This document shows, piece by piece, positions 24,195-32,648 of a stretch of 64,000 nt of DNA. The DNA is from Lachnospiraceae bacterium (GTDB lineage Bacteria > Bacillota > Clostridia > Lachnospirales > Lachnospiraceae): NCBI GenBank assembly GCA_024403515.1, contig JAKSRS010000001.1:124001-188000 (forward strand). The letters run 5' to 3'. Each line of letters opens with the position of its first letter. Within the stretch, counting starts at the first letter, position 1. The notes under the pieces were generated by a model. The model had not been told where the DNA came from, did no database searches, and saw only the letters and a program-made list of their open reading frames with translations. Position numbers and translations under genes: made by a program.

Positions 24195-25697
24195 CTATGC
24201 AAATCTTATCATAATAACGCTATGCGCGGGTATTGTTGCAATAAATTTACCGTTTTCAGCCTTAATGCTTTCAAACTTCTTTTCTGTTACTTTTTCTTCA
24301 CTTCTAAAGTCATTGAAATCTCTGATATTTTCAGCAGTCACAATGCTTGCTTCCAAAACCTTGTAGTCCTTATCTGAACTTAAGTCGATTTCTACGACTT
24401 CTTCCTTGTCCATGCTTGCATTACTCATTGTTAAAGTAACAATATTGTCCTTTACAGATGATGAAGCTGAAATTACAGGAATCTGCCATTCATCGCTTCC
24501 TTCTGTAGGATTGTTTACAAGTGTTGTAGGAAGGTAATTTGCTCCCTGGTGATGCTTATACTGCTTAAATACGTAGAAGGTAGGAGTCTTAACCATATCA
24601 GGTCCGTCAGTAAGAACAACTGACTGTAAAACATTTACCATCTGTGCTATACAGGCCATCTTTACTCTGTCGCTGTGTCTGTTAAAGATATCCATTGTTA
24701 CACCGGCAATTAAAGCATCTCTAATGGTGTTTTGCTGGTATAAAAATCCGGGATTTGTTCCGGGTTCTACATCGTACCAGCCGCCCCATTCATCAACACA
24801 TAAAGCAATTTTTTCTTCAGGGTCAAACTTATTTAATACAACCTTATTCTTATTGATGATTCTTTCCATATAGGTAGCCTTCTTTAAACTCTTATACCAA
24901 AGTTCATCCGAATATGTTGTTGCGCTTCCCTTTTCTTCCCATGTTCCGGGAACTACGTAGTGGTGAATTGTGATGTAATCCATAAAGCCATGCTCAGATC
25001 TTAATGTATCTTCGTAGCAGGCATCGAGAACAACCTCAGTCCACTTTGTATCTTCTGTACCAGGTCCTACGCAAATCTTCTTAATAGGATTCTTAGGATC
25101 ATAATTTCTTACAAATGTAGCATAATGTCTGTAAAGGTCTGCGTAATATCCGGGACGCATATGCCCGCCGCATCCCCATGACTCATTACCTATGGCAAAA
25201 TAATCAACCTTCCAGGGCTCTTTACGACCATTCTTTTTACGAAGGTCTGTTATAGGAGATTCACCTGTACCTGTCATGTATTCGACCCATTCAGCTGTTT
25301 CCTGGGCAGTACCGGTTCCAAGGTTGCCGTTTACATATGCCTTGCAGCCAAGAAGCTCACAAAGTCTCATAAACTCATGTGTACCAAAGCTGTTATCTTC
25401 TGTAACACCGCCCCAGCTGTTGTTTACAAGTTTCTTTCTCTGGTCTTTAGGGCCAATACCATCTTTCCAGTGATATTCATCTGCAAAGCATCCACCCGGC
25501 CAGCGAAGGACAGGAACTTCAATTTCTTTAAGTGCACTTAACACATCGTTTCTAATACCGTCTGTATTGGGGATATCTGAATTTTCACCAACATAAAGGC
25601 CTTCATAGATTCCACGTCCAAGATGTTCGCTAAAGTGACCATAAATGTCAGGATTAATGTAGCTTCCCGGTTTGTTTGTCTCTACAACTAATTTCAT
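24195..25697 (-). CDS. abfA: GH51 alpha-L-arabinofuranosidase
   Basis: A 500-residue intracellular GH51 glycosidase that removes alpha-L-arabinofuranosyl side chains from arabinan or arabinoxylan oligosaccharides with retention. E172 in AIGNESWGCGG is the acid/base and E303 in CVDEWGGWYD the nucleophile; RWPGGCFADEYHWKDGIGP is the family's substrate-site loop. The C-terminal beta-sandwich (about 390-500) ends HSVIMIRFA. There is no signal peptide, so it acts on oligosaccharides brought in by the ABC importer encoded just upstream. Last gene of the LacI-controlled operon. Confidence 0.94.
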   Translation of the reverse strand: MKLVVETNKPGSYINPDIYGHFSEHLGRGIYEGLYVGENSDIPNTDGIRNDVLSALKEIEVPVLRWPGGCFADEYHWKDGIGPKDQRKKLVNNSWGGVTEDNSFGTHEFMRLCELLGCKAYVNGNLGTGTAQETAEWVEYMTGTGESPITDLRKKNGRKEPWKVDYFAIGNESWGCGGHMRPGYYADLYRHYATFVRNYDPKNPIKKICVGPGTEDTKWTEVVLDACYEDTLRSEHGFMDYITIHHYVVPGTWEEKGSATTYSDELWYKSLKKATYMERIINKNKVVLNKFDPEEKIALCVDEWGGWYDVEPGTNPGFLYQQNTIRDALIAGVTMDIFNRHSDRVKMACIAQMVNVLQSVVLTDGPDMVKTPTFYVFKQYKHHQGANYLPTTLVNNPTEGSDEWQIPVISASSSVKDNIVTLTMSNASMDKEEVVEIDLSSDKDYKVLEASIVTAENIRDFNDFRSEEKVTEKKFESIKAENGKFIATIPAHSVIMIRFA

Positions 25698-25746
25698 ACT
25701 CTTCTCCTTTGACTATCCAAAAACTCCACCAGTAATTTTACCTAAA

Positions 25747-26637
25747 TTAGCCTTTAACTCCACCAAGAGTGATACCTTTTACAAAGTGCTTCTGAACAAA
25801 AGGATAAATCACGATGATAGGAAGTATACCAACTGTAGCCATTGCCATTCTTACAGATGCAAGCGGAATAGCGCTAAGGCCTACATTGGCATTTTGTACA
25901 TTCGAACTTGACTGTGAAAGATACTGAATATTCTGCATCATTCTGTTTAAAAGGTTCTGTACTGAGTACAACTCTGTTCTCTTAGTAATGTAAATGTATC
26001 CGTTCATCCAGTCATTCCAGTAGCCGATTCCTGCAAATAAAGCAACGGTTGCAAGGATTGGTTTGGAAAGAGGGATTACTACACTTAAAAATGTTTTGGT
26101 TTCAGTAGCGCCATCTATGTAGGCTGCATCAAGAATTTCTTCAGGAATACTTGAAACAAAGTAAGACTTCATAAGCATTACGTTAAATCCGTTAAGTAAA
26201 AGTCCCGGAATCAAAAGTCCAAAGAAAGTGTTATTAAGGCCCAAAAACTTTGTGTAAACCATATATGTGGGAACAAGTCCACCGTTAAATAACATTGAAA
26301 ATACTACAAGGAATGTAAGTATTCCACGTCCCGGCATCTCCTTTTTGGAAATTGCATAAGCAAGAAGTGTCGTAATAGTAAGAGCACAAACAGTACCTAC
26401 TGTTGTAAGAATAATTGATACTCCGTAAGCTCTTAATACTGAGTTACCGGTCTTAAATATGTACTCGTATGCATACAATGAAAACTTTGAAGGGAAGAAA
26501 GAATATCCTTCCGCTATAAGTGTACTATCATCTGTAATTGATGACATAAGCATAAGCATCATAGGCATTAATGCTAAGAAAGAAAGGATGATAAGTACTA
26601 CATGTGCAAAAATCTGAAATCGTTTTTCACTTTTCAT
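25747..26637 (-). CDS. Carbohydrate ABC transporter permease (MalG/LplC-like)
   Basis: A 296-residue permease with six membrane segments and the cytoplasmic EAA-type loop EEILDAAYIDGATETKTFLSVVIPLSKP. Sequence style (QKHFVKGITLGGVKG at the end) is that of the LplC/YtcP subgroup used for aldouronate and other plant oligosaccharides. The start at 26637 is 8 nt from GGAGG; the ATG at 26643 is only 2 nt away. It pairs with the permease encoded 14 bp upstream. Confidence 0.9.
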   Translation of the reverse strand: MKSEKRFQIFAHVVLIILSFLALMPMMLMLMSSITDDSTLIAEGYSFFPSKFSLYAYEYIFKTGNSVLRAYGVSIILTTVGTVCALTITTLLAYAISKKEMPGRGILTFLVVFSMLFNGGLVPTYMVYTKFLGLNNTFFGLLIPGLLLNGFNVMLMKSYFVSSIPEEILDAAYIDGATETKTFLSVVIPLSKPILATVALFAGIGYWNDWMNGYIYITKRTELYSVQNLLNRMMQNIQYLSQSSSNVQNANVGLSAIPLASVRMAMATVGILPIIVIYPFVQKHFVKGITLGGVKG

Positions 26638-26651
26638 TTTCATTTCCTCCT

Positions 26652-27587
26652 TTAGAATAATGCGCTTTCAGGTTCAAACTTACGAACAATAAGGTTAGCT
26701 GTAAGGATGAAAATGAATCCGACTAATGACTGGTACAAACCTGCTGCTGAAGACATTGACATATCTCCAAGTTCAAGAAGTCCTCTATATACATAAGTAT
26801 CAATTGTATTGGTTACTGCAAATAACGCACCCTGGTTCTGGGGTACCTGATAAAACAGACCGAAATCTGAGTAGAAGATACGACCGATTGCAAGTAATGT
26901 CATCATTATCACTGTAGGTCTGAGTAACGGAATAGTAATCTTTCTAATCTGCATCCACTTACCGGCACCGTCAATTGAAGCTGACTCATAAATGCCGCGG
27001 TCAATACCAAGAATTGTTGAAAGATAAATAATACAGTTATAACCAATAACCTTCCATGCATTTACAAAGGTAAGTATGAAAGGCCAGTATTTCTTTTCCA
27101 TGTACCACTGAACCGGATCTTTTCCAAGAGCAGCCATTACTGTGTTGTTGAGGTAACCGTTGTCATTTGAAAGGAAACCGAATACAAGGTAACTTACGAT
27201 AACCATTGAAATCATAAAGGGCAAAAGAATGATGATCTGATAAACCTTCTTTAACTTAGAAGTCATTTCAGCCAGCAATATTGCGACAAATACAGCCAGA
27301 ACAGTATTCACTATAATGAAAACAAGATTATAAAGGATTGTATTTCTCGTAATAATAAAAGCATCCTTTGTTGCAAATAAATACTTAAAGTTTTTAAATC
27401 CTACATTATTTGATCCAAAAATACCTTTTTTGGCATTGTACTTCTTGAAAGCCAGGACCAGACCCGGTAATGGCATATAGTTGTTTATAAAAAGATATAT
27501 AAGTCCCGGAAGCGCCATAACATATAAGGGAATATATCTTATTATCCTTTTCTTTAATGATTTTTTAGATTCTGCCTTAACCTTCAT
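26652..27587 (-). CDS. Carbohydrate ABC transporter permease (LplB-like)
   Basis: A 311-residue permease with six membrane segments and the EAA-type loop GIYESASIDGAGKWMQIRKITIPLLRP. The cytoplasmic N-terminus is basic (KVKAESKKSLKKRI), and the final helix ends VRKFEPESALF as in LplB/YtdP-type oligosaccharide transporters. The start at 27587 is preceded by AAAGGG; an in-frame ATG at 27605 has no ribosome binding site. No ATPase is encoded in the operon, so a shared multi-sugar ATPase such as MsmX would be needed. Confidence 0.9.
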   Translation of the reverse strand: MKVKAESKKSLKKRIIRYIPLYVMALPGLIYLFINNYMPLPGLVLAFKKYNAKKGIFGSNNVGFKNFKYLFATKDAFIITRNTILYNLVFIIVNTVLAVFVAILLAEMTSKLKKVYQIIILLPFMISMVIVSYLVFGFLSNDNGYLNNTVMAALGKDPVQWYMEKKYWPFILTFVNAWKVIGYNCIIYLSTILGIDRGIYESASIDGAGKWMQIRKITIPLLRPTVIMMTLLAIGRIFYSDFGLFYQVPQNQGALFAVTNTIDTYVYRGLLELGDMSMSSAAGLYQSLVGFIFILTANLIVRKFEPESALF

Positions 27588-27617
27588 AACAATAGGCCCT
27601 TTCATTTTTATAGTCAG

Positions 27618-27637
27618 AGCCGGCGTTTCCGCCGGCT
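27618..27637 (-). other. Intercistronic hairpin between solute-binding protein and permeases
   Basis: Perfect 8-bp GC-rich stem AGCCGGCG/CGCCGGCT with a 4-nt loop. No T-run follows, so it is more likely an mRNA-stabilising or partial attenuating structure that allows more binding protein than permease. Confidence 0.6.
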
Positions 27638-27667
27638 CCTACAAATATATTCTAAATCGAAAATACC

Positions 27668-29287
27668 TTACTTACCAGCCCAAGCGTTTAAAGCTTCCTG
27701 CTTAGCTGCCATATATTCCTTAAGACCTGCAGCGTAAAGTGCATCATTTAATTCCTTAAGTCCTGTTTCAGGATCAACGAAACCGTAGATAACCTTACCT
27801 GAGAATTCTTTGTATGCATTCTGTAATGCTGTAAATTCAGCTGCGTAATCGCTGTTATCCCATGTAAATCCAAGAGCCTTAGACTTAACAGGGCAGTTGT
27901 CGTTAAACTTAGCTGTCTGTTCACCAACATCTACAGGGTCACCTTCCCATACGTGAGCTGCGTACTGGTTAGGCATTAACCAAAGAACGTTAGGATAGTA
28001 TTCTGAGTTGTTAGAATCAACACCGGGAGCCCAGTTAATTGTTGTGTCGTCGTTTACAACGTATTCAACACCTTCTTCACCCCAGCATGCTAAGTTAGCA
28101 ACAACGGGATCAGTGTAAAGAGCTTCAAGAACCTGCATAGCTGCGATAGGATCTTCTGAGTTCTGGTTTAAGCACCAGGGGAATGATGATACTGCTGAAG
28201 AACTCATGAAAGGTTCACCAACATCAAATACTGTCATAGGACGTCCGCATTCACCTGAGATCTGATTTTCGTATGCGGGCTTACCACAAGCCATCATAGC
28301 CATGAATGCACCAGACTTAATTCTTGCTGAAGCACCGTTTGTATCTGTTAAAGCATCACCTGAAATGTAACCTGCCTGATTCCATCTGTAGAATCTGTCG
28401 CACCATTCCTTGAACATATCTGATTCGTATACGTTAGAAACTTCAAGACTGTTAGCAGGATCAAGTAATGTTCCGTAGTAGTCACCACCAATGTTGTCTA
28501 CACAGCTACCCTGTGTAAGCATGTTATCCTGTGTTGAGTATACTGTCTTGTCAGGGAATGCTGCGTGCATTGCTGCAAACATTTCATCTACATCATCCCA
28601 TGTACACTTGTAGTAACCAAGATCATCTTTAGAGAATTTTGCTAAATCAACGCCAGCACCTTCAAGGTATTCTGTACCGATACATACAGCTGCTGTCTGG
28701 ATTGCGTAATCCTTAATCGGAGGAACTCCGTAAAGAACACCGCCAACACGGCAAGCGTCAAAGTAATCAGCTCTTACTACATCGTTAAGTTTAGCACCGT
28801 AAGTAGCAAGTAATCCGTTTTCTTCAAGGTCAGCTGTGTAACCGTTGTTTACACATGTCATGTAACCGGGACCACATGTTGAGAAGAGGTCAACCTGTTC
28901 ACCAGATGAAAGCATAAGCTTAAGATCTTCTGTGTAAGCAGCTACGTCGATGATAAGAAGTTCAACATCAACACCTAATGTTTCTTCTGTGTAAGCGCTT
29001 AACTTAGAATTTACACGTTCGATACCAGCAGGAGCACCTGTCCAGTCAAAGAAAGAAACAACAACCTTTTCATATTTTCCTGTTTCAGCAGCTTTAGCTT
29101 TTCTATCAGCGATAGCCTGCTGTGCAGGTGTAAGAGCATCACCAGAAACATCTGCAGATGCTTCTACTGATGTGCCGGCTTCTGTATTAGCAGGAGCCTG
29201 TGTGTTGTTATCTGCTGCTTTACCGCATCCTGCGAAAGATGCAACTACCATTACAGCACATAACATTGTTGCAAGTAATTTTTTCAT
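27668..29287 (-). CDS. Extracellular solute-binding lipoprotein (LplA-like, oligosaccharide)
   Basis: A 539-residue lipoprotein with signal peptide and lipobox FAGC (C21), then an Asn/Thr/Ala-rich linker and a large two-lobe binding domain. The length and style (FFDWTGAPAGIERVNSKLSAYTEETLGVDVELL) match the LplA/aldouronate-binding group, which captures plant cell wall oligosaccharides. The operon partner GH51 suggests arabinose-substituted oligosaccharides. First gene of the operon behind a near-consensus promoter with a LacI operator downstream. Confidence 0.9.
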   Translation of the reverse strand: MKKLLATMLCAVMVVASFAGCGKAADNNTQAPANTEAGTSVEASADVSGDALTPAQQAIADRKAKAAETGKYEKVVVSFFDWTGAPAGIERVNSKLSAYTEETLGVDVELLIIDVAAYTEDLKLMLSSGEQVDLFSTCGPGYMTCVNNGYTADLEENGLLATYGAKLNDVVRADYFDACRVGGVLYGVPPIKDYAIQTAAVCIGTEYLEGAGVDLAKFSKDDLGYYKCTWDDVDEMFAAMHAAFPDKTVYSTQDNMLTQGSCVDNIGGDYYGTLLDPANSLEVSNVYESDMFKEWCDRFYRWNQAGYISGDALTDTNGASARIKSGAFMAMMACGKPAYENQISGECGRPMTVFDVGEPFMSSSAVSSFPWCLNQNSEDPIAAMQVLEALYTDPVVANLACWGEEGVEYVVNDDTTINWAPGVDSNNSEYYPNVLWLMPNQYAAHVWEGDPVDVGEQTAKFNDNCPVKSKALGFTWDNSDYAAEFTALQNAYKEFSGKVIYGFVDPETGLKELNDALYAAGLKEYMAAKQEALNAWAGK

Positions 29288-29312
29288 AGTTTTCCTCCTA
29301 AATAATGTAATG

Positions 29313-29330
29313 GGGTAAAACGTTTTACCC
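29313..29330. promoter_or_regulatory. LacI-type operator O1, downstream of the operon promoter
   Basis: Perfect 18-bp palindrome GGGTAAAACGTTTTACCC with a central CG, the hallmark of LacI-family operators. It begins about 11 bp downstream of the -10, so a bound repressor blocks initiation or early elongation. Confidence 0.85.
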
Positions 29331-29340
29331 GATTGAATTC

Positions 29341-29369
29341 ATTATATTTACACTCATTTAGTCTGTCAA
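29341..29369 (-). promoter_or_regulatory. Consensus promoter of the arabino-oligosaccharide operon
   Basis: TTGACA (29369-29364) and TATAAT (29346-29341), both perfect, with a 17-bp spacer on the minus strand. Confidence 0.88.
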
Positions 29370-29371
29370 TG

Positions 29372-29406
29372 TGTCAGTTTTTATGATAAAGTATGTCAGT
29401 TTTTAT
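29372..29406 (-). repeat. 13-bp direct repeat immediately upstream of the -35
   Basis: ATAAAAACTGACA (minus strand) occurs twice, at 29406-29394 and 29384-29372, period 22 bp, about two helical turns. The nearer copy ends 2 bp before the -35 hexamer, the position of a class II activator site. The -35 itself (ATTGACA) resembles the end of the repeat. Confidence 0.65.
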
Positions 29407-29434
29407 ACACTTTCAACAAACAGTTAATACTTAT

Positions 29435-29452
29435 CAGTAAAACGATTAACCG
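29435..29452. promoter_or_regulatory. LacI-type operator O2 (imperfect)
   Basis: GTAAAACGATTAACC matches O1 at 13 of 18 positions. Its centre is 122 bp from that of O1, upstream of the operon promoter, so repression by a DNA loop is possible. Confidence 0.45.
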
Positions 29453-29460
29453 AAAAGGCC

Positions 29461-29497
29461 GTAAAATAGAGCATTTGAAGCCTCATGCCTCAAATGC
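29461..29497 (-). terminator. Intrinsic terminator of the lacI-family gene
   Basis: An 11-bp stem GCATTTGAAGC/GCCTCAAATGC (one G-U pair) followed on the minus strand by TCTATTTTA, 17 bp after the stop codon. Confidence 0.6.
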
Positions 29498-29513
29498 CCC
29501 TTAATGAAACTTT

Positions 29514-30590
29514 TTAGTAATTTTCTTTAACAGATGCACGTTCTATAAGAACGCTTGCAATCTTAGTATCTCTATCAGCCTGTTCTTCTGAATATTTGCT
29601 AGGATTTTCACACATGTCAATGAGCTTGGATGCGGCCTGGTAGCCAATTTCTTCAAGTGGAAGGGCCATTGTTGTAAGTCTTGGATATACGTAGGAAGCA
29701 ATTTCCTGATTATCGTATCCTATAACCGAGAAGTTTTCCCCAGGCGTTTTTCCGGCTGTTTTAAGCGCTTCATATGCGCCTGCAGCTATTGCATCAGACA
29801 TACAGAAAACCGCGGAAATATCACGATCCAAAAGTTTCTTCATGCCCTCATAACCACCTTCAAAATTCCACTGACAGTAAACTACAAGGCTGGGATTAAA
29901 TAATTCTCCGGCTTCATAAAATGCCCTCTGAACCCCCACCATACGGTTAATTGTATGGGTATTATCAAATTCTCCGCCAAGTACACCAATCTTTTTATGT
30001 CCATGCTTCATAAGGTACTTTACTGCTTCGTATCCACCATTTTCATCATCAAGCCTGAAAATCGGGATCTTCTTGTCATTTGTAATGGAATATGCCATTA
30101 CGATGGGCAAATCTTTACTTGTCTCAAGACCTGTTACGTTATGTTCATGTCCGCCAACATACAAAATACCATCGGTATTTAACGATTCCATTTTGGTAAG
30201 TACGGGGCTTAAAGCCTCATGATAAAGAGCTGAATCATGCATCCACTTGCCATGCCAGCGTCCGTTAAGTCGCATATTTTCAATGACTACATTGTATCCG
30301 TGCTCATCGCAGCAGTTCATAAGTCCTTCTATGATTGCGGCTGAGGAGAAAACAATTAAGTCCTCAACTATTACACCTATAGTTTTGGTTGATACAGCCC
30401 TTAAGCTTTTTGCAAGATAATTAGGCTTGTATCCCACTTTTTCAACTGTCTCACGTATTCTGACTGATACGTCTTCGCTAACTTTATTAGTCTTTCCGTT
30501 CAACACATTAGATACAGTAGATATGGATACTCCACACATTGCTGCTATATCTTTTATGGTTACAGTCCCCTCTGCTTTACTCTTCGCCAT
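29514..30590 (-). CDS. LacI-family transcriptional regulator
   Basis: A 358-residue repressor. The helix-turn-helix and hinge (about 9-65) read VTIKDIAAMCGVSISTVSNVLNGK and YKPNYLAKSLR. A periplasmic-binding-type effector domain (about 70-345) follows. The effector is likely an arabinose- or xylose-containing sugar, since the only sugar genes nearby are the importer and GH51 operon directly downstream. Three related operator-like sites flank it: O1 and O2 in front of the operon, and a third in front of its own promoter, which suggests autoregulation. GAGG lies 9 nt before the ATG. Confidence 0.92.
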   Translation of the reverse strand: MAKSKAEGTVTIKDIAAMCGVSISTVSNVLNGKTNKVSEDVSVRIRETVEKVGYKPNYLAKSLRAVSTKTIGVIVEDLIVFSSAAIIEGLMNCCDEHGYNVVIENMRLNGRWHGKWMHDSALYHEALSPVLTKMESLNTDGILYVGGHEHNVTGLETSKDLPIVMAYSITNDKKIPIFRLDDENGGYEAVKYLMKHGHKKIGVLGGEFDNTHTINRMVGVQRAFYEAGELFNPSLVVYCQWNFEGGYEGMKKLLDRDISAVFCMSDAIAAGAYEALKTAGKTPGENFSVIGYDNQEIASYVYPRLTTMALPLEEIGYQAASKLIDMCENPSKYSEEQADRDTKIASVLIERASVKENY

Positions 30591-30621
30591 AGCAACACCT
30601 CAAATAAAAACTTTACGAAAG

Positions 30622-30676
30622 ATTTTACCACATAATGAAAAAATGTAAATATCATCTATGGTAAAACGTTTTTCTC
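30622..30676 (-). promoter_or_regulatory. Promoter of the lacI-family gene with operator O3
   Basis: TTTACA (30649-30644) and TAAAAT (30627-30622), 16 bp apart on the minus strand. Just upstream, 30659-30676 matches 15 of 18 positions of the palindromic operator O1 (GGTAAAACGTTTTTC). Confidence 0.6.
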
Positions 30677-30696
30677 TTTTCGTGATTTTATACAAA

Positions 30697-30745
30697 AAAG
30701 CCCGATAAGGTGCTTTTTTGTAGCTTTTTTCCTTAATCGGGCTTT
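30697..30745 (-). terminator. Intrinsic terminator of the ireB-to-trhP operon
   Basis: AAAGCCCGATAAGG pairs with CCTTAATCGGGCTTT, and TTTTTTGTAT follows on the minus strand. It ends the long operon that starts at ireB. Confidence 0.85.
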
Positions 30746-30767
30746 TATTAGTTTTACTATTTTTACC

Positions 30768-31997
30768 TTATTTGTCTTTATTTTCTACTCGCAAAAGATC
30801 ATATACGTCTGCTTTTTCGGAAAGTTCCACAAAGAGTCGCTGTTTCGGGTGAGGTGCACTATCCATCTCATTGCCTTCTTCATCTTTAATTGCGATAACC
30901 TTCACCGCAAGGTTATTTCCGTCAGGTTTCATGATTTCGATTTCGTCACCCACACAGAACTTGTTCTTTTGCTCAATTGATACAATGTTTCCTTCAACTG
31001 CTTCAACTATTCCAAGATATATGAACTCGCTTGTATAAGTATTATTATCATATACCTGCGTATTCTCGTCAGGCTTTCCAAAGTAAAAACCTGTTGTAAA
31101 GTGTCTGTAGGTACACTTGGATATTTCGGCTCTGTACCAGGGCATATTCTTTTGGTATTTTTCAGGGCTTTCCATGTAGTCGTCAATGGCTTTTCTATAG
31201 GTTCTTGCCACTGTAGCTACATATAAAGCGGTTTTCATTCGACCTTCAATCTTAAAGCTGTCGATTCCTGCATCAATAAGCTGTGGGATATATTCAATCA
31301 TACAAAGATCTTTGGAGTTGAAGATAAAGGTTCCACGTTCATTTTCGTAAACGGGTAAATATTCACCGGGTCTTGATTCTTCAACTACAGCATATTTCCA
31401 TCTGCAGGGATGTGTGCAGGCGCCATGGTTGGCATCTCTTCCCGTAAAGTAGTTGCTAAGTAAGCATCTTCCGGAATAAGAAATGCACATAGCTCCGTGG
31501 ATGAAGCTTTCAATTTCCTTGTCATCAGGTATGTTTTCTCTAATCTGTTTGATTTCCGCAAGCGATAATTCTCTTGCTGCTACTACTCTTTTAGCGCCAA
31601 GTCCGTACCAGAACTTATAGGTTTCATAGTTTGTGTTATTGGCCTGAGTAGAGACATGAATTTCAATCTCAGGGCAGATTTCACGAGCCATCATAAACAT
31701 TCCGGGATCTGCTATTATTAATGCGTCGGGCTTGAGTTCTTTAAGTTCCTTAAAGTATTCTCTCGCACCATCAAGATCATAGTTATGCGCAAGTATATTG
31801 GCTGTTACGTGAACTTTTACGCCATGTGCGTGAGCAAACTCTATGCCTTCCTTCATCTCCTGAGGTGAAAAATTCTTGGCCTTGGCTCTGAGTCCAAAGG
31901 CTTCACCTCCGATGAATACTGCATCCGCACCAAATATTACAGCTGTTTTAAGTACCTCAAGGCTACTTGCAGGTACAAGTAATTCAGGTTTTCTCAA
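30768..31997 (-). CDS. trhP: U32-family tRNA 5-hydroxyuridine synthesis protein TrhP
   Basis: A 409-residue U32 'peptidase' family protein. The N-terminal barrel region begins PELLVPASSLEVLKTAVIFGADAVFIGGEAFGLRA. The central signature reads ESFIHGAMCISYSGRCLLSNY, followed by a cysteine cluster (C in CTHPCRW). The C-terminal beta-barrel domain spans about 325-405. In Bacillus the homologues (TrhP1/TrhP2, YrrN/YrrO) make 5-hydroxyuridine at position 34 of tRNAs using prephenate. Here only one U32 gene is present. It is 4 bp behind trmR, the methyltransferase that acts on the same base, which supports this function over proteolysis. Confidence 0.88.
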   Translation of the reverse strand: MRKPELLVPASSLEVLKTAVIFGADAVFIGGEAFGLRAKAKNFSPQEMKEGIEFAHAHGVKVHVTANILAHNYDLDGAREYFKELKELKPDALIIADPGMFMMAREICPEIEIHVSTQANNTNYETYKFWYGLGAKRVVAARELSLAEIKQIRENIPDDKEIESFIHGAMCISYSGRCLLSNYFTGRDANHGACTHPCRWKYAVVEESRPGEYLPVYENERGTFIFNSKDLCMIEYIPQLIDAGIDSFKIEGRMKTALYVATVARTYRKAIDDYMESPEKYQKNMPWYRAEISKCTYRHFTTGFYFGKPDENTQVYDNNTYTSEFIYLGIVEAVEGNIVSIEQKNKFCVGDEIEIMKPDGNNLAVKVIAIKDEEGNEMDSAPHPKQRLFVELSEKADVYDLLRVENKDK

Positions 31998-32001
31998 TTG
32001 A

Positions 32002-32646
32002 CTATTTTTCCTTTACACTGATTGTTACCCCGTCACCCACCGGTAAAATAACGGTCTTAAGATCATCACTATGAGTTAATTCATAAAGATAATCTCTCAT
32101 TCTGGAGTAGATTGTTCTGTTTCTTCTTATTACTGCATATCGTGATTCGAGTATATCTCCATCCTGCATTACATTGTCTGATAAAAGTACTCCGCCTTTT
32201 TTCAGAAGTCTTTTAATCTCAGGATAGAAGTTAATATACTGTCCCTTGGCAGCGTCCATAAAGATAAAATCATAAGGGCCGTCCAGGGACTTTAAAACTT
32301 CAGTAGCATCACCTTCAAGTAAAGTGATCTGATGATTTAAATCATGTTTTTTAAAGTTTTCACGAGCCATGGGAATTCTTTTTTCATACTTTTCTATGGT
32401 TGTTATCTTAGATTCCCCCGGTAAATTTTCCTTCATAAATAACGACGAAAAACCAATGGCTGTTCCAACCTCCAATACATTTAAAGGTCGGTTCATCTTA
32501 AGAAGAAAACTCATCAAAGTCTGCATCTCCTTACGAATAATAGGCACATTGGTTTCTATTGAATACTGTTCAAGTTCGTTCAAATAGTCAGGAAGTGGGG
32601 CTGCAAATGAGTTAATAAATGCAGACATCCTCTCATCTACTATCAT
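32002..32646 (-). CDS. trmR: tRNA 5-hydroxyuridine O-methyltransferase TrmR
   Basis: A 214-residue class I O-methyltransferase. The SAM motif is VLEVGTAIGFSSLFM (about 59-73), followed by the acidic TTIEKYEKR, LEGDATEV and FIFMDAAKGQY with the metal-binding aspartate. Annotators often call it a catechol-type O-methyltransferase, but its place directly ahead of trhP matches Bacillus TrmR (YrrM), which methylates 5-hydroxyuridine 34 to 5-methoxyuridine. The start is 2 bp after the mltG-like gene. Confidence 0.85.
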   Translation of the reverse strand: MIVDERMSAFINSFAAPLPDYLNELEQYSIETNVPIIRKEMQTLMSFLLKMNRPLNVLEVGTAIGFSSLFMKENLPGESKITTIEKYEKRIPMARENFKKHDLNHQITLLEGDATEVLKSLDGPYDFIFMDAAKGQYINFYPEIKRLLKKGGVLLSDNVMQDGDILESRYAVIRRNRTIYSRMRDYLYELTHSDDLKTVILPVGDGVTISVKEK

Positions 32647-32648
32647 CT

